Assembly (NCBI GenBank): GCA_963281155.1 | Contig: CAUJLY010000002.1 | Coordinates: 868,001-932,000 of the forward strand | Direction of reading: 5' to 3' | DNA length: 64,000 nt | DNA from: Rhabditophanes sp. KR3021 | Taxonomy: Eukaryota; Nematoda; Chromadorea; Rhabditida; Alloionematidae | Shown here: piece after piece, positions 33,641 through 48,492 of the stretch | How positions within the stretch are numbered: the stretch's first letter is position 1 | Layout: each line of letters begins with the position of its first letter | Notes under the pieces: model-generated | Told to the model about the DNA's origin: nothing | The model's input: only the letters and a program-made list of their open reading frames with translations | Database searches by the model: none | Made by a program: the position numbers and the translations under genes

Positions 33641-34195
33641 CAAATAGATACTGATATTAAAGAAGCAAATAATACAATCTTAAACCTGAATTTTTAAAGT
33701 TTAGAAGTTCTTACTTCTGGTTGTGTTAGAATGAACCACTTTTTGTTTCCCAATAGGACAAGAAAAAATCACATTGAATGCTGAAATAATTTTTCACATT
33801 ACAGAAAACCGAGAATTTTAAATATCGATGTTAAAGAAAGACAAGAATATTTCAGATTTTAAAAATCTCAAAGAATACAATGATCGTTTCTGTGACAAGC
33901 TGAAGGAATGATTTAAACATGCATATATCTGGAGTCGATATAATGATATTGCTAATTATATTTATTTCAATCCTTACCATACCCAATTGATATTTTTATA
34001 TCAAAAACGGATTATACGAGCTTATGAAGAATCATACCGATATGAAATCGAATTAGTTACCAATGAAACAGCTATTCTTCTTATATATTTAATGATGTAT
34101 CACATCATAATTGTTATCTATAATTTTTGGAAGTTTCAAGAATAAAATACGTTCAATATCACCATATTTATATAAACCTAATTAAATCAATCATT
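33641..34195. other. Degenerate sequence between IleRS relic and hAT element
   Basis: Plus-strand readings such as HAYIWSRYNDIANYIYFNPY near 33918-33977 look faintly protein-like, but stops and shifts are frequent and no family is recognised. No terminal repeat of the neighbouring transposon could be identified here. Confidence 0.35.
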
Positions 34196-36286
34196 TTAAT
34201 GTTCATTCATATTAAATACTCGTAAAAATATTTTTGCTTCCAAAAGTTTCTCAGCAGTTCTATTTTTCAGTTCGTTAGTTTCTAATTTTGAGACAGCAAA
34301 TAAGTTTCCAACTGCAGCTGATGAGGCAGGCGTTGATAAAAGCGACAAAGCAAATGATACAAAATATTCTTCTCTAAAATTAGTCCAATAAGCCTCCGAC
34401 GTTTCGTTAATTTCAAATTCATAAAAATAACTTAGCAATAAATCTTTTAATGGTGGATTCAAAAAGGATTGGCGTGGTGTAATGTCAAGTTTTCTTTTCT
34501 TAGCAAGTAACCCTTCGAAAGAATCGGAATCATCTTCTTCCTCACTACTAAACAAAGGTTCCGTTTTTTTGGAATTGAGGTTAAATTGAGATACTAAAAA
34601 ATCTGTAACTTTTGTTGCTATATCCATATCAAGATATTTTCTATAGGATGGTTCCAGAAACGTCGCTATGTAATACATTGGATTTTCATCAAAACAAAGA
34701 AATTTGCCAAATCTTTCCGTAAATTGAGTTTCCAGAATAGTTTGTATCTTTTCTTTTGTTACATTATTCTGAGATTTAATTCTCTTTATTTCAAACTCCA
34801 TTCTTTTTAAACAAGGAACAACGTCAGCTAAGTAAAAACAGTCTGACTCCGCTTTGTCAATTGCAAATTTCACACAGCTAAGAAGTTCACTGCATCCAGT
34901 AACAACATTCCAATCACAATTCCCAAAAGATGGTAAGTCTGAACTTCTACGCAATATGGAGTCAATTTCTTCTCTTAACTCTATGGCCCTATCAATTGTA
35001 TTCACTACGTGATACCATCTAGACTGTGAAGGTAAAAGAATTCTTTTATTGCTTTTCAAATAGATTTCGTTATCGAGATATCTCCTTCCTTTAATCCTAA
35101 CCAAAATCGAAATAAGCTTGATAATTGAATTTAATTCATAGTTTTTGAAAATATCACAAAAAAATAAATTCAATTGGTGGGCAAAGCAATGAATTTTGAA
35201 CGGCCAATGTAATGGCGATTCTTCAAATATTAAACAGTCGTTTAAAATTGGCGTCTGTTCCAGAATACTCCGATAACTATTTTCCTCCATAACATCATCT
35301 TCACTCACATCCATTTCACATTCCAAAGGCAAATCACGGTGTAAATCAGAACCATATTTCTCTTCTTGTGCATAATTTTCAGCTTTAATTATAAACTCCT
35401 CCTCACCAGTGTCATCTTCAATAGTTTCGTGAATTCTGAGAACATTTGTTGCACCATCGATACATATTCCGCAAATGTTATCTTTCAAACTAAGATTGTA
35501 CTCTTTCAATACGTTATTTAAATGTCCTTGTATTACTTTGGTAGTTATTCTGCTTTCATTAATAACTTGTACGCTTATCAAATGTCGTTTTTTGTTAATA
35601 AACAAATTTACAGCTATAAAAAATAAATATTTACGCAAGAAAAGAAATAAAATACCTAGAAATTCACGATTGTGTGAACGCCACAAATTTAAAACTAAGT
35701 TAAATTTCTTGGTACTTTTGTAAGAATCAATAAGACATTTCAATTCTTTCTGTTTTTCGGTAGCAGCTACAAGGATGTTTGCTGTTAAATTTGTTTTGGA
35801 AAGAACGTTGATTGCTGGATCCAAAATACTAACTAAATTCTGAAAGTGTGTACTAGTGAAAGAATTAATTGATACTGATGGCAATAATGCCATATCAAAT
35901 AAAGCCTTGTCAAAATTTATTTGTTTCGCCTGCTTTTTGTCAGATTTGGTTGGCAGTACAGCAGTTACTAGATTATTAACTGAAACTTCCTGTTTATTAA
36001 TTGATGTGTCTATTTTATTTTTAGATGCTCCCAATATAATATTTGCACTATCTAACACACTATTTGACGTTTCCAATTTATTGTTTGAATTACTTTCTCT
36101 CTCTTCCCTGATTCTTTTAGAAACATCTAATTCTGGATGCTTCCTAACTAAGTGATTTTTGGCAACGGTGGTTGTTTTTGTTAGTTCATTATTGTTTGCG
36201 TTTTGAGGACAAACTGTGCATCTGATTTTTAAATTAGAAAGTATTTCAAACGATCTATATACATCTGCAGATGATACTTTGCCCAT
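34196..36286 (-). mobile_element. hAT-family transposase (BED finger)
   Basis: A 696-codon open frame starts at ATG 36286. The N-terminus has a BED-type zinc finger (IRCTVCPQNANN..., then KNHLVRKHPEL, giving C-x2-C and H-x4-H ligands). Central parts show hAT catalytic-region features: GICIDGATNV, the CFAHQLNLFFCDIF motif, and SRWYHVVNTIDRAIELREEI. The C-terminus carries the hAT dimerisation block STPASSAAVGNLFAVSKLET followed by NRTAEKLLEAKIFLRVF. The frame is uninterrupted, so it may encode a working transposase or a domesticated protein. I could not find matched terminal inverted repeats or an 8-bp target duplication by eye. A palindrome-rich tract lies 170 bp upstream of the start codon. 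Confidence 0.88.
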
Positions 36287-36459
36287 GTTAGGAAATAGGC
36301 CCTATTAAAATACAAATTAATACTATAATACTCAGAAGATTATATAAAATGAGAATTAAAAACTGATTTCATAGAAGTTAAAACCATCTATATAAATGAG
36401 TCAAATAAAGAAAGAATTACGAATTGTTTTCATAAATAACTTTAAAATATTTTATTAAT

Positions 36460-36583
36460 GATCAATATGATCAACGACATGATCGCGCGATCATTTCCAC
36501 AGTGAAATGAGCATTTTCGATCAAGATATATGACCGATCATTTTTGATCAGATGACATTTAATGATAATAATCAAATCTGATC
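36460..36583. repeat. GATC-rich palindromic tract beside hAT gene
   Basis: Eight GATC tetramers fall within 124 bp (36460, 36469, 36481, 36489, 36519, 36536, 36546, 36580). They include a perfect 16-bp palindrome ATGATCGCGCGATCAT (36479-36494). A hairpin follows with stem CATTTC/GAAATG and loop CACAGT. hAT elements often carry short subterminal repeats that bind the transposase BED finger, which is one explanation for this tract. Confidence 0.6.
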
Positions 36584-36713
36584 TAGATATTCAAAGTAAT
36601 GAAATAGATGTCGTCATAATGAAGTTATTTGCGAGACTGCATATTTTAAGAAAGAATATTCGATCAAATACAAAAGTCGCTCAAAGATGATAATAAAACT
36701 GTTAACTTTTAAT

Positions 36714-36743
36714 ACTGATAACGATTATCATTATCAGTTATCA
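36714..36743. repeat. Inverted repeat
   Basis: ACTGATAA (36714-36721) pairs with TTATCAGT (36731-36738), and overlapping TGATAAC (36717-36723) pairs with GTTATCA (36737-36743). This gives two alternative hairpins. It lies between the hAT gene and the 3' end of the AP-1 gamma gene; a role is not evident. Confidence 0.5.
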
Positions 36744-36974
36744 TTCTTCCAAAATAAACCAATAGATTGACAATAAACTCGGCACCAATGCAATCTGTAC
36801 TGGGCTTTTACTTTGAATTAACATGAATCAAATTGATATTAAGCAATTTTAAAAATCTTTTAATAATTATAATAGATAGTAATAAACTAGTGTTTTAATA
36901 GCGAATCAAGTGTATATAGCGTTGATAATTTCCCAAAGGTTAAATATGTATAAAGGTTCTTTGTGGTCCCATCC

Positions 36975-39587
<2,613 letters not shown>

Positions 39588-41332
39588 CGTTAAATTACCT
39601 GACGACGACAGTTTTGCAAATATAAACTAAAATCCAAACATACTAGTAATACACTATCACAAACAAAAAATACAAAAAATAAAAGAAATCAATGCGACAC
39701 GAAGACAATTTTAGTGTACCACTCTATGTTAAATAATACAGGTGTAAATAAAAATGACTCGTCCTAAAGCATCTTTATTAGACTAAAATATCTAAGATAT
39801 CAAAGTTAATTAATTAGTGAAAGTAACAAATATCAACCAGATAATGTTTGTAGGATGAAGACTAACACATACTTATTATGCAAATTTTGCCCTATTTGGA
39901 GATGGTGTAGTTATGATAAAATGTTGGTAAGGAGAACCTTGTTGGTGGTGTGGTTGGTTCGTTACAAGATGATGGGGTGTTTTTATGCAGAGACTTTTAA
40001 ATTTGAAGAATGAGAGTGTGTAGATGCAATGGATGGGTGCGCTTTAGCTGCTCGAGATTGTTATTGCAGGTATCAAACATTTAGAACCTTTAGTCGAAGG
40101 TCACCCACCGTTCGAGGGTCATTTTAATCGATGAATTTAATTTGGTTTCTTGAATAGTCCTTTATATTTGGACAACCGAACTTCTTGCATATCAATAAAT
40201 AGTCTGTTTAAAGAAAAGTCTGTCTCTGACTGACATATTAATTTTAAAAAAGCCTGTAATAATACACAAAGTGGCTGTATATTTTGCTTCAACAAAAATC
40301 TAATTAACAAATTGACGTAAGATTAATGAATTAAAGATATGTCACAGAACATTGATTTATTGCCATTTTGGCAGACATTAATGATGTAGTTAACTGGATT
40401 CGATGTTAATTCACGCATTAATATTTGGTTTCTTCAATTTATCTGACAAACCACATAATTAAAAAATGTATTACAACATCTTTTTCCGAAGAATGTTTCT
40501 AAGCTTTGATAATCCAAATTTCCTTAAAAACAACAAAACATTCAGAAACATAATCTTCCATTCAACTTATAAATTTTGTGCAGAGGTCTAAAAATGAAAA
40601 CAAAAACATTTGAGTATTGTTTTTGAATAAATATTTACATCCAAAAGAATGACAGTTATTTGTTTGTAAATAATTTCAAAATGAGTAATGCTTTATTATT
40701 GTTCGTGACTTCACGCATCTCTAAAGCGATGCAATTTCATTACACATAGAAAATTAAAAGGTAACCATGGCAACAACACACTCTGCTTCCTAATAAATGT
40801 CATGTTGATCGAAATCATATTTTCCTTTATAATATTCATACGTATGCACATATACGCACACATATTTACCTAATCTCAATTAGCTTACTTAGTCGGATCA
40901 CGATTTCCGTTAACATGACTTTAAAAACATCACATATAAATTAGACCGTACCATTCTTGTTGTCTTTAAAAATTAAAATAATCAAAACAATCTATTACTA
41001 ATCTAAGTATGATAACATAATGATATGACTTTCTTGAATAACAACAATCTAATAAAAATGGTGGTGTATATTTATTTTGTTATTATCATTTCATTGGTGG
41101 ATATATTTATTTGTTTTATTTGTACAATAAAGATATAGATTAGTACATGGTATTATAAATTTTTATATCCTTTTCGCTTTCATAAATAAGAAGATATTTT
41201 ATCTACATCATCTGCATTTAGTATGTCTTAATGTTCTTTAATGAAAGTTCAATTATATTTATTATTTTCAATGTGTAGGAATTTTTTAATTATACTATAT
41301 TTTCTTTGACATTGTTGTTTAAAATAACAATA

Positions 41333-41398
41333 TTGTGTATATTTAACAAGATTATGTATATTTAACAAGATTATGTATAATTAACGACATAATGTGTG
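41333..41398. repeat. About 21-bp tandem repeat, three units
   Basis: The unit TGTATATTTAACAAGATTA is present two to three times in a row (41334-41395); the last unit has diverged (TGTATAATTAACGACATAA). Confidence 0.7.
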
Positions 41399-44300
41399 TT
41401 TAAAAATATAAATATTTACAAAATCATTGCATATGTCTAGCAAAACAGAAAGCGATCATTGTTATAGCCAATTTAACAATAAAACAATATGACGTAAAAA
41501 TGAAACACTTACTTTTTTAATTTAAAAATTGCCAAGATTACATCGTTAAATTTGCTGCCACTCACTCTAAAACCTGTTTTGATATTTAAACATGATGTTT
41601 AGTATATGATTAACCTTTTCGTGTCATACACTCCATATATCTGCTTAAATCAGGTCTATTTTAGACGATAACTGCTTACTACATGTACCTACTTTTGCGT
41701 ATGACTATTTTTAGCTTAACTAATTCTTATCCAAAAAAAGAGTATGATATGATGAGTTGATAACCTTTTTCAAACCAGTCTATTGTTTTTGCTTTTCAAA
41801 CAAATATTTTAATATTCGTGTGTGTTTGGTACTTTCGACTAGATATTTGATTCAATTTTTGTACAAATTTGTGGTTTGTCTTTACAAACATTTACGCATT
41901 CTTGAGATGACGTATTTTTTGATTCAGCTTCCACACTTTTTTCAATTTGCACCACACTTATTTTTTCAATTTGTACCATACTTTTTTGTAGTTTGCACGT
42001 TTACATCAAATAGACATTTTTGATCATTTTTCAATTAATCATGTTATTTTGAATAAAAGTATACAAATCCTAACATAAATCATCAAACATCACCATGAAC
42101 CATGCTATAAATAATACTTTTTTTGTTGAATATTTTTATAATCAGTTAAAGACAGATGGCCATCTGAAATATCTACTATTAGACATTTTTCAATCATCGG
42201 TTTTTGTATTAAATGTTGTGTGTAGCTGTTGCGAGTATGCTCGTTTTGAAAAACTACGATATTTGTTGAGTCGGCACATACAAATACAAAAAAGTATTTT
42301 ATATTTGAAGTTGCTTGCATCAAGAGGATCATTTTGTATTTCACTAACTTTTATTATGCAATGTTTTTTGTTTTCAATATGTTGATGTTCACTCAAACAA
42401 ACATATTATCTAAAAGAGAGAACAGAAGACGTTCCAAACATTTTTAATAAAGTTTCCAAAATGTCTGTTGTTGTTGGATCGGCATGACATCATATCCTCA
42501 ATGGTAACAATTGTTTGTTTCTATTTTCTTATCATCCTTGATGCCATCGACTCGCCTGTTTACGGTTATTTACTTATTGTTTAACCAATTTTCCTTTCTT
42601 AAATACGTTTTGATGTCAAGAATTGTCTTTTAATGTTATTATTATGTGAAATTTGAGAGAAGGTTCCTTTCTCAAGCAATTCTTGTTCTTGGTATGACAA
42701 GCCTTTAATAAATATATGCGACTGCTTTTTAAAAAGGATTAATCATTTTTTTATGATATCCTTCAAACGTGCACACTTAACTAAGATTTGGAAAAGACAA
42801 ATTAGTAGGCAAACTATAAATATAAAACACACATTTGCGCTACTCTAAAACTATATAATTTATCATTTTCTAAAAGGGCAAACTACAAAGCATTTTATGC
42901 TAGTATTAAAGCAACAGTATTTCCGATTAATTCAACTTAAAAGTACATACTTGATATAACAGAAAAAAGAGTCACCGTAGTTCAGTGTAATGTTGTTTAA
43001 TCTTTAAAATAAAATTTTTCTTCTAAATATCATCTTTTTGTTAGGTACACAACTGGTCACAATAAAATATATTTCTTACTTCCTGTTAATGACAAAATCA
43101 ATTAAATTATCACCATCATCAGTTTGTGTTCCATCAAGACATAGCCAATTGCCTTATGATTATTTTAATTAGATACGGGCACATAGATATAACTATGTAT
43201 TACACACTTAGCCACTCTTATTATTGAAACATCTCTTATCAAAGTAATTTATTTTATTATGCTCTTTTTAAATATATCTAACACAAAACACTTTCAATCC
43301 ATTTACGTAAATTTTTTTGACGCTATTACTACTTGTCTCTTCCTCTCTATCTTTTATTTGGTAAAGAAACTTTTGAGACTAGATGAAAAGCACATGAAGC
43401 ACATAAAGGTGCTACTTATACCTTCGATATATTTTATATACATAAAAACAAGCTTTCCCCTTTACTAGGTTGAGAAAAAGGTAGTAGTAAAAGCAATGCT
43501 TCACTAAATCAACAATCATCTATACACGCTAAATAGAACTCTCTCCCACTTTTTTATGCGCTTCCTATGTAGTAGGTATTATTATGTTAATTTTGAGAAG
43601 GCTTGTTTGTTTAATAAGTTGCTCGTCTCTTTCAATTACTTTTTTCTGATTAAAAAGTCTGGTCGATTCGATTGACATACATTCATTAATACAAATAGCA
43701 TCTTTGGAACTTTAGAAATAGTTCAATATAATATGTTGTTCCCACTTTGTAGCACAATTTAAACAACATTTAATATTTTAAAGGCAATTTTATTTGCATT
43801 CTTATAAATATATTTACTACACCAATCGCATGAAATTGCAGCATGACCATAAACATTGCTGATGAATAAGCTTGTTTTTGGTTAGAAATGTTATTATTTG
43901 GTTGAGTGTTGTCTTATTATTATCATCATTTTGGTCCTTACCATTTGATTACTCCAAAATAAATGTTCAAGAGTTGGATGAATCTAGTTTAGTAAAAAAG
44001 ATTCATATTATATTTTCGGAGTATATGTACTATGGTGTATAGGACGATTTTTTTAACTAAAATCTATCTACATCCTATCATTTTGTCTTTTTAAAATCAA
44101 TAAAAGAGACAACATCTATAATATCTACGTTACCGTAAAAACTTCCCTCAGCCTAAACCTTGATTGTGTTGGAGCGTGGGCTAAATAGAAAAAAGCTTAA
44201 GTAAGAATTGGCGATTTAAGCATCACTTCCTTTTTTTAACTATCCAATATATCGAATTTGTGTGCGCACATACACATTCTGATAACGTTCATATTTTTTA

Positions 44301-46244
44301 CTAAATAAATACTTGTGTGATAATATATAAATATTTATTATTCTTTCCGCAGATAATATTTCAAAAGAAGTTTTTATACACTTTGCATTTATATTGGCAA
44401 AAAACATACCAGTCATAATAATCATACCAATTATGACCTCAAAAGATTAAATTATTCTAAAGGAAAAATTAGTGGGAATAATTCTAAATTAAATATTTTA
44501 CTTTGATTATATTTATTTGATAAACAAGACACGACAAAGACAGGTAATAACATACTACTTACAGTCTTTTGTGGTATATTTACCTTCTTGATGATAAAAT
44601 TAAATATGTATAGGCTATCTATAAAATCAATTGTTTGTCAAATATAATTTACAAATTAATTGTTAACTCTTCAACACATATACGTTATTGTTATTATCAA
44701 CCTGCTTCGATATATTATTATCATGTTAACAAAAACCTTTAATCATTCATTTTTGGGTTAGAAAGATTTTAGTTAGTGGTTGTGTGTGTAGAGTTATCAC
44801 ATGATTTGTGCAATTCTTTAAAATTACATCCTTTTTTTTGGTCTTTATCAGTGTGTAATATTAGTTGATAGTTATAATAGTTAGGATAATTCTTTTTTTA
44901 CACTAATCATCCTCTTGTCACTTGATATCACAAATTTCGGTTTTTATGAAACAATTAAAGAAGATCATAAGCTACCTAAGGACGGCCCTTTGTGTTATCA
45001 GCATCACCAGCTTTTCATCGGCAAATGGGGTGTCTTGTACTTATATTCTTTCATATGTTATAATGAATTTTTTGTGTCTTTAACAAAATAAATATAATGA
45101 GGCCAGCTGTCTAGATAATTTTTGTCTCCTAATTTATTCTATACACATTTATTTTATGGCAAGAAATTATTTTCACAATTACTGGTACATGGTGTAACTC
45201 CATTTTCAAGAAATATTGTGTAAAACCACCATTATTGCAGCTTCTACTATTTCATTCTCTTCCAATTAAAAGAATATGCAGCTGAACCCTTTTTAAGACA
45301 TGTATAGTTGTTGTTTTCTGATACACAAAGAAACGTATTTCATTTAGTTTTATTATAACTTCCTGTTACAATACATTAAAATACGTTAAATACGTTAAAT
45401 TACACACCTCAAGACACGTGAACCATCTTTGAACTTCACACATGGTAACCATACTTTTGATGTACTTTATTAATTACACTTTAGCTACCAAAAAATAATG
45501 GTTCTACTGAGAAGGCGTCCTTTATGCATTTATTAATCTTACTTAAGACTACAATATACTACATATTCAGTGCCTAGCTCCACATCTTGTCCTGAATATC
45601 AATTATACAAAAGATATAAAGTATATACGTAATTCCTATTTGACTCAAAGAACACTTGTCCTAAAAATAACCTTGTACAGAAGGAAGGGCTCTCTCGTTT
45701 TTAAAATATATTACATATAAATAGACTCCATCTTTGAAAAAGACATCCATTTCTTATGGTTTTTAAATTAATGTGATGCACAAAATATTTACATCATCAC
45801 TTAAAAAAATACTGATACTGAATATGTCCCTTGCTCTAAGAGTGTTATTTGTTTATACAAAAATTCATATAATACTTCAAATATATACTTTTATCATTTC
45901 TTTTCATCTAAAATACTACAATCTAAAATATAAACTTAAATATGAATGCGTATATCTACTATCCACAAAGACTTGGTTTAACATAGACATCTATTTATTT
46001 ATATTTCAAAACTACCACAATTACTCCATAGGCTGTCTTTTTACAAATATTTTATCCTTATGTGATAATAATAATTGACCATGAAAATATATTTGATGTA
46101 CTGCAAAATGCATTTCACTAACTTTACACTTTCTTTGTTTTTAAAGAGGAACTGGATTTTAATATTTAAATTAATGACATCTTTTAGTGCAAAATCAAAC
46201 TTTTCGTCATATTAAACTTCGATGTGATCAGATACGCTTTACTT

Positions 46245-46325
46245 GATGTGATAATACACTTATTCGCTTGATAATACCCTTATTTTTGTGGTAATACATT
46301 TATTTTGTGATAATCTACTTTATTT
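46245..46325. repeat. Imperfect 20-25-bp tandem repeat
   Basis: Successive variants of TGTGATAATACACTTATT occur four times (TGTGATAATACACTTATT, TTGATAATACCCTTATT, TGGTAATACATTTATT, TGTGATAATCTACTTTATT). Confidence 0.65.
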
Positions 46326-46746
46326 TGTCTGCATACCGACATTCAATCACATAACCAAGGGGTAATTGAGTGTTTTTGTGAACTATTTGAGGTCGTGCTA
46401 AGGTTGTTGTGGGAGAATTCAGATATTTATGAGTCATTTTGAGATATGTGTATGCTTTGATACTTTTATTAACTTTTTGTTAGACACACTGTGTATGGTG
46501 GTGAGAAGAGGTTGTTACATTTGGTGTTTAAAGACTTTTGTGTCCAATTAAATCGAAATGATGAAAAGTTTAGTCGTTGTGTGTGAGGACGATTGTTCGG
46601 TTTGGGATAGTGTCATTGATACATTTTGTTTTACATTCTAACTAAATTACTAGATAAGATTGTCATCGTTGGATTGTCATCCTTTTTGCATATATTTATC
46701 ATTCTTCAACTTGTGCTAAGTGTGTTTCGTTTATTTTAGATTAATT

Positions 46747-47538
46747 ATGAGTACTGGATCTTTTGCAACCACCGGTTCAACTCACACACACTATGCTGCT
46801 TCAGCCGTTAAGGCATTGGCTCTGGAGTACAAGAAGCTGACGAATGAGACTCCAGAAGGATTCACCGTCACCCCAAACGATGACAATTTGTTGCTTTGGA
46901 CAGTCGGTATTTTTGGGCCGCCACAGACCATCTATCAAGGAGGCTACTTCCGCGCCCAAATCAAATTCCCAAACAACTACCCCTACTCTCCACCTAACTT
47001 CAAGTTCTTAAACAAAATCTGGCACCCAAACGTGTATGAGAATGGAGACCTGTGCATTTCTATCCTCCACCCTCCAGTCAACGATCCTCAATCCGGCGAA
47101 CTTCCCTCAGAAAGATGGAACCCTACACAAAACGTTCGTACCATCATGATGTCTGTCATCTCTCTCCTAAATGAACCCAACACATCTAGTCCAGCCAATG
47201 TTGATGCTTCTGTCATGTACAAGAAATGGAAGGAATCAAAAGGCAAAGATGAGGAGTATGTAAAAATTATCAAAAAACAGGTTGAATTGTCTAAGGTGGA
47301 TGCCGATAAAGCCGGTGTTATTGTCCCTTTAACGGTTGAAGACTACATCGTCAAGAATAAAGTCCATGCGCCGGATGGTGATTCAATGAACTTTGAAGAG
47401 GAGGATGATTACTACAATGAATACGGGTCCTATTCAGACGGTACTTTTTTCTTCTAATTTAACTTGTACTCATTTTTCTTCTTTTCAGACGAAGATATTG
47501 AAGATAGCGATGAAGACAGTGGTCAAGGAGAAAACTAA
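46747..47538 (+). CDS. UBE2R2/CDC34-like: Ubiquitin-conjugating enzyme E2 R (CDC34)
   Basis: E2 enzyme that extends Lys48 ubiquitin chains on SCF substrates. Exons 46747-47440 and 47489-47538 (48-bp intron) give 247 residues. The UBC fold is complete: TIYQGGYFRAQIKFPNNYPY, SPPNFKFLNKIWHPNVYENG, catalytic C103 in GDLCISILHPP, then the CDC34-specific acidic insertion (VNDPQSGELPSERWNPTQN) next to the active site, and LNEPNTSSPANVDASVMYKK. The C-terminal tail is acidic (NFEEEDDYYNEY, then DEDIEDSDEDSGQG), the part that in CDC34 docks on cullin. A splice acceptor (TTTATTTTAG) ends 7 nt before the ATG. The start gives a 20-residue Ser/Thr-rich leader before the fold. Confidence 0.96.
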
Positions 47539-48124
47539 GCCGAACTTGAAGTACTTCCGGCAACTCTATTACCATTAACTATTAAATAACGTTAAACAAA
47601 CCAAATAGAACCACGGAACCAAAAGTAGACCTTAATATTATTTCTCTCTCCCTCAACACATCCACATTAATATCTGTCCGTCTTTTGCCTCTTTTAATTG
47701 TAAAAATGTCGTGTTTTTTGGTATTATAAACTTTCTTGGTGGTGAGTTTGTACATAATCATTTACCACAACCATCTCTTCGATCAAATAATTGTCTAAAA
47801 AGATCAAAAAGATGATGTCCTCACCATTTCCCCCACCAATTGTAAGTAATGTCTCTTTATAATCACTATTTCTGCTTTCAAAGAAACGGTACACCAATTA
47901 CAAAGCATATTGCATATAACTTTTTTGTTTCTCTATATTATCAAACAATCCTCTCTTTTCATTATTATATCTTTCTTTTTCGATATAAAATCATACTTAT
48001 TTAAATTTGCTTTATTTCGGATTATAAATGGTTTATTTCATAAAAAGGTCTTGCCTTTCTTCATTGTTCTCTTTAAATTTAAACAAATTATCATCATTAA
48101 TTGCCATCATTTTTATAGGTAAGC
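47539..48124. other. Intergenic with a possible LSM6 first exon
   Basis: 3' flank of UBE2R, then 47812-47841, a 30-nt open segment (MMSSPFPPPI) ending in a consensus donor GTAAGT. The acceptor TTTTATAG at 48111-48118 would splice it in frame onto the LSM6 start. Confidence 0.45.
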
Positions 48125-48361
48125 ATGTCAAAGAGAACTAACCCAACCGACTTTCTTAAAAATATAATTGGAAAACCTGTACTCGTAAAGCTAAATACGG
48201 GGACAGACTTTCGCGGAATTTTAACGATGCTGGATGGTTTTATGAATATCGCTTTAGAGCATTCAGAAGAGTATGAAGGTGGAGTGTTGAAAAGAAAATA
48301 CGGAGATGCTTTTATAAGAGGAAATAATGTTTTGTATTTAAGTGCTCAGAAGAAAGTATGA
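48125..48361 (+). CDS. LSM6: U6 snRNA-associated Sm-like protein LSm6
   Basis: LSm6 is part of the LSm1-7 ring (mRNA decay) and the LSm2-8 ring (U6 snRNA binding). The frame from ATG 48125 encodes 78 residues, close to the human 80. Sm1 motif: GKPVLVKLNTGTDFRGILTM with LDGFMNIALEHSEEY. Sm2 motif: KYGDAFIRGNNVLYLSAQ. An upstream splice join (47812-47841 to 48119) would add 12 residues in frame (MMSSPFPPPIVS), giving 90; the canonical family start is the one annotated. The gene is followed at once by the convergent secreted-protein gene on the minus strand. Confidence 0.95.
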   Translation: MSKRTNPTDFLKNIIGKPVLVKLNTGTDFRGILTMLDGFMNIALEHSEEYEGGVLKRKYGDAFIRGNNVLYLSAQKKV

Positions 48362-48492
48362 TTCGAAAGCTTTTTTGGCTTTAATTTAATTTATGTTGAT
48401 GCGATGATTAATAAAAGCTTTTTTTGGATTAAACTGTGTAAAGAAATTTATTGTTTCATTTTAAAAATAACCATTTGTACATCAGAACAAAG

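Larger units (their letters stand above)
39588..46746. other. 7-kb AT-rich intergenic region, no gene seen
   Basis: The largest gene-free stretch in the window. Open frames up to about 100 codons occur (41757-42023, 42095-42385, 43259-43468, 45773-46078) but all have AT-driven composition and none shows a domain or splice structure. Two short tandem repeats are listed separately. It could hold regulatory DNA for AP-1 gamma or UBE2R, but nothing specific is visible. Confidence 0.5.

Noticed and set aside
34196..36286. Possible ordinary host zinc-finger gene
   Set aside because: The CFAHQLNL and C-terminal PASSAAV...FLR blocks are diagnostic of hAT transposases; domestication remains possible but a non-transposon origin does not.
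34100..36310. Search for hAT terminal inverted repeats and an 8-bp duplication
   Set aside because: No matching pair could be found by eye on the two sides, so no element ends are reported.
41757..42385. Plus-strand frames of 88 and 96 codons in the gene desert
   Set aside because: Phe/Tyr/Ile/Leu-rich translation of AT-rich DNA; no splice sites or domains.
45773..46078. 101-codon frame
   Set aside because: Composition is that expected of random AT-rich DNA, with no support.
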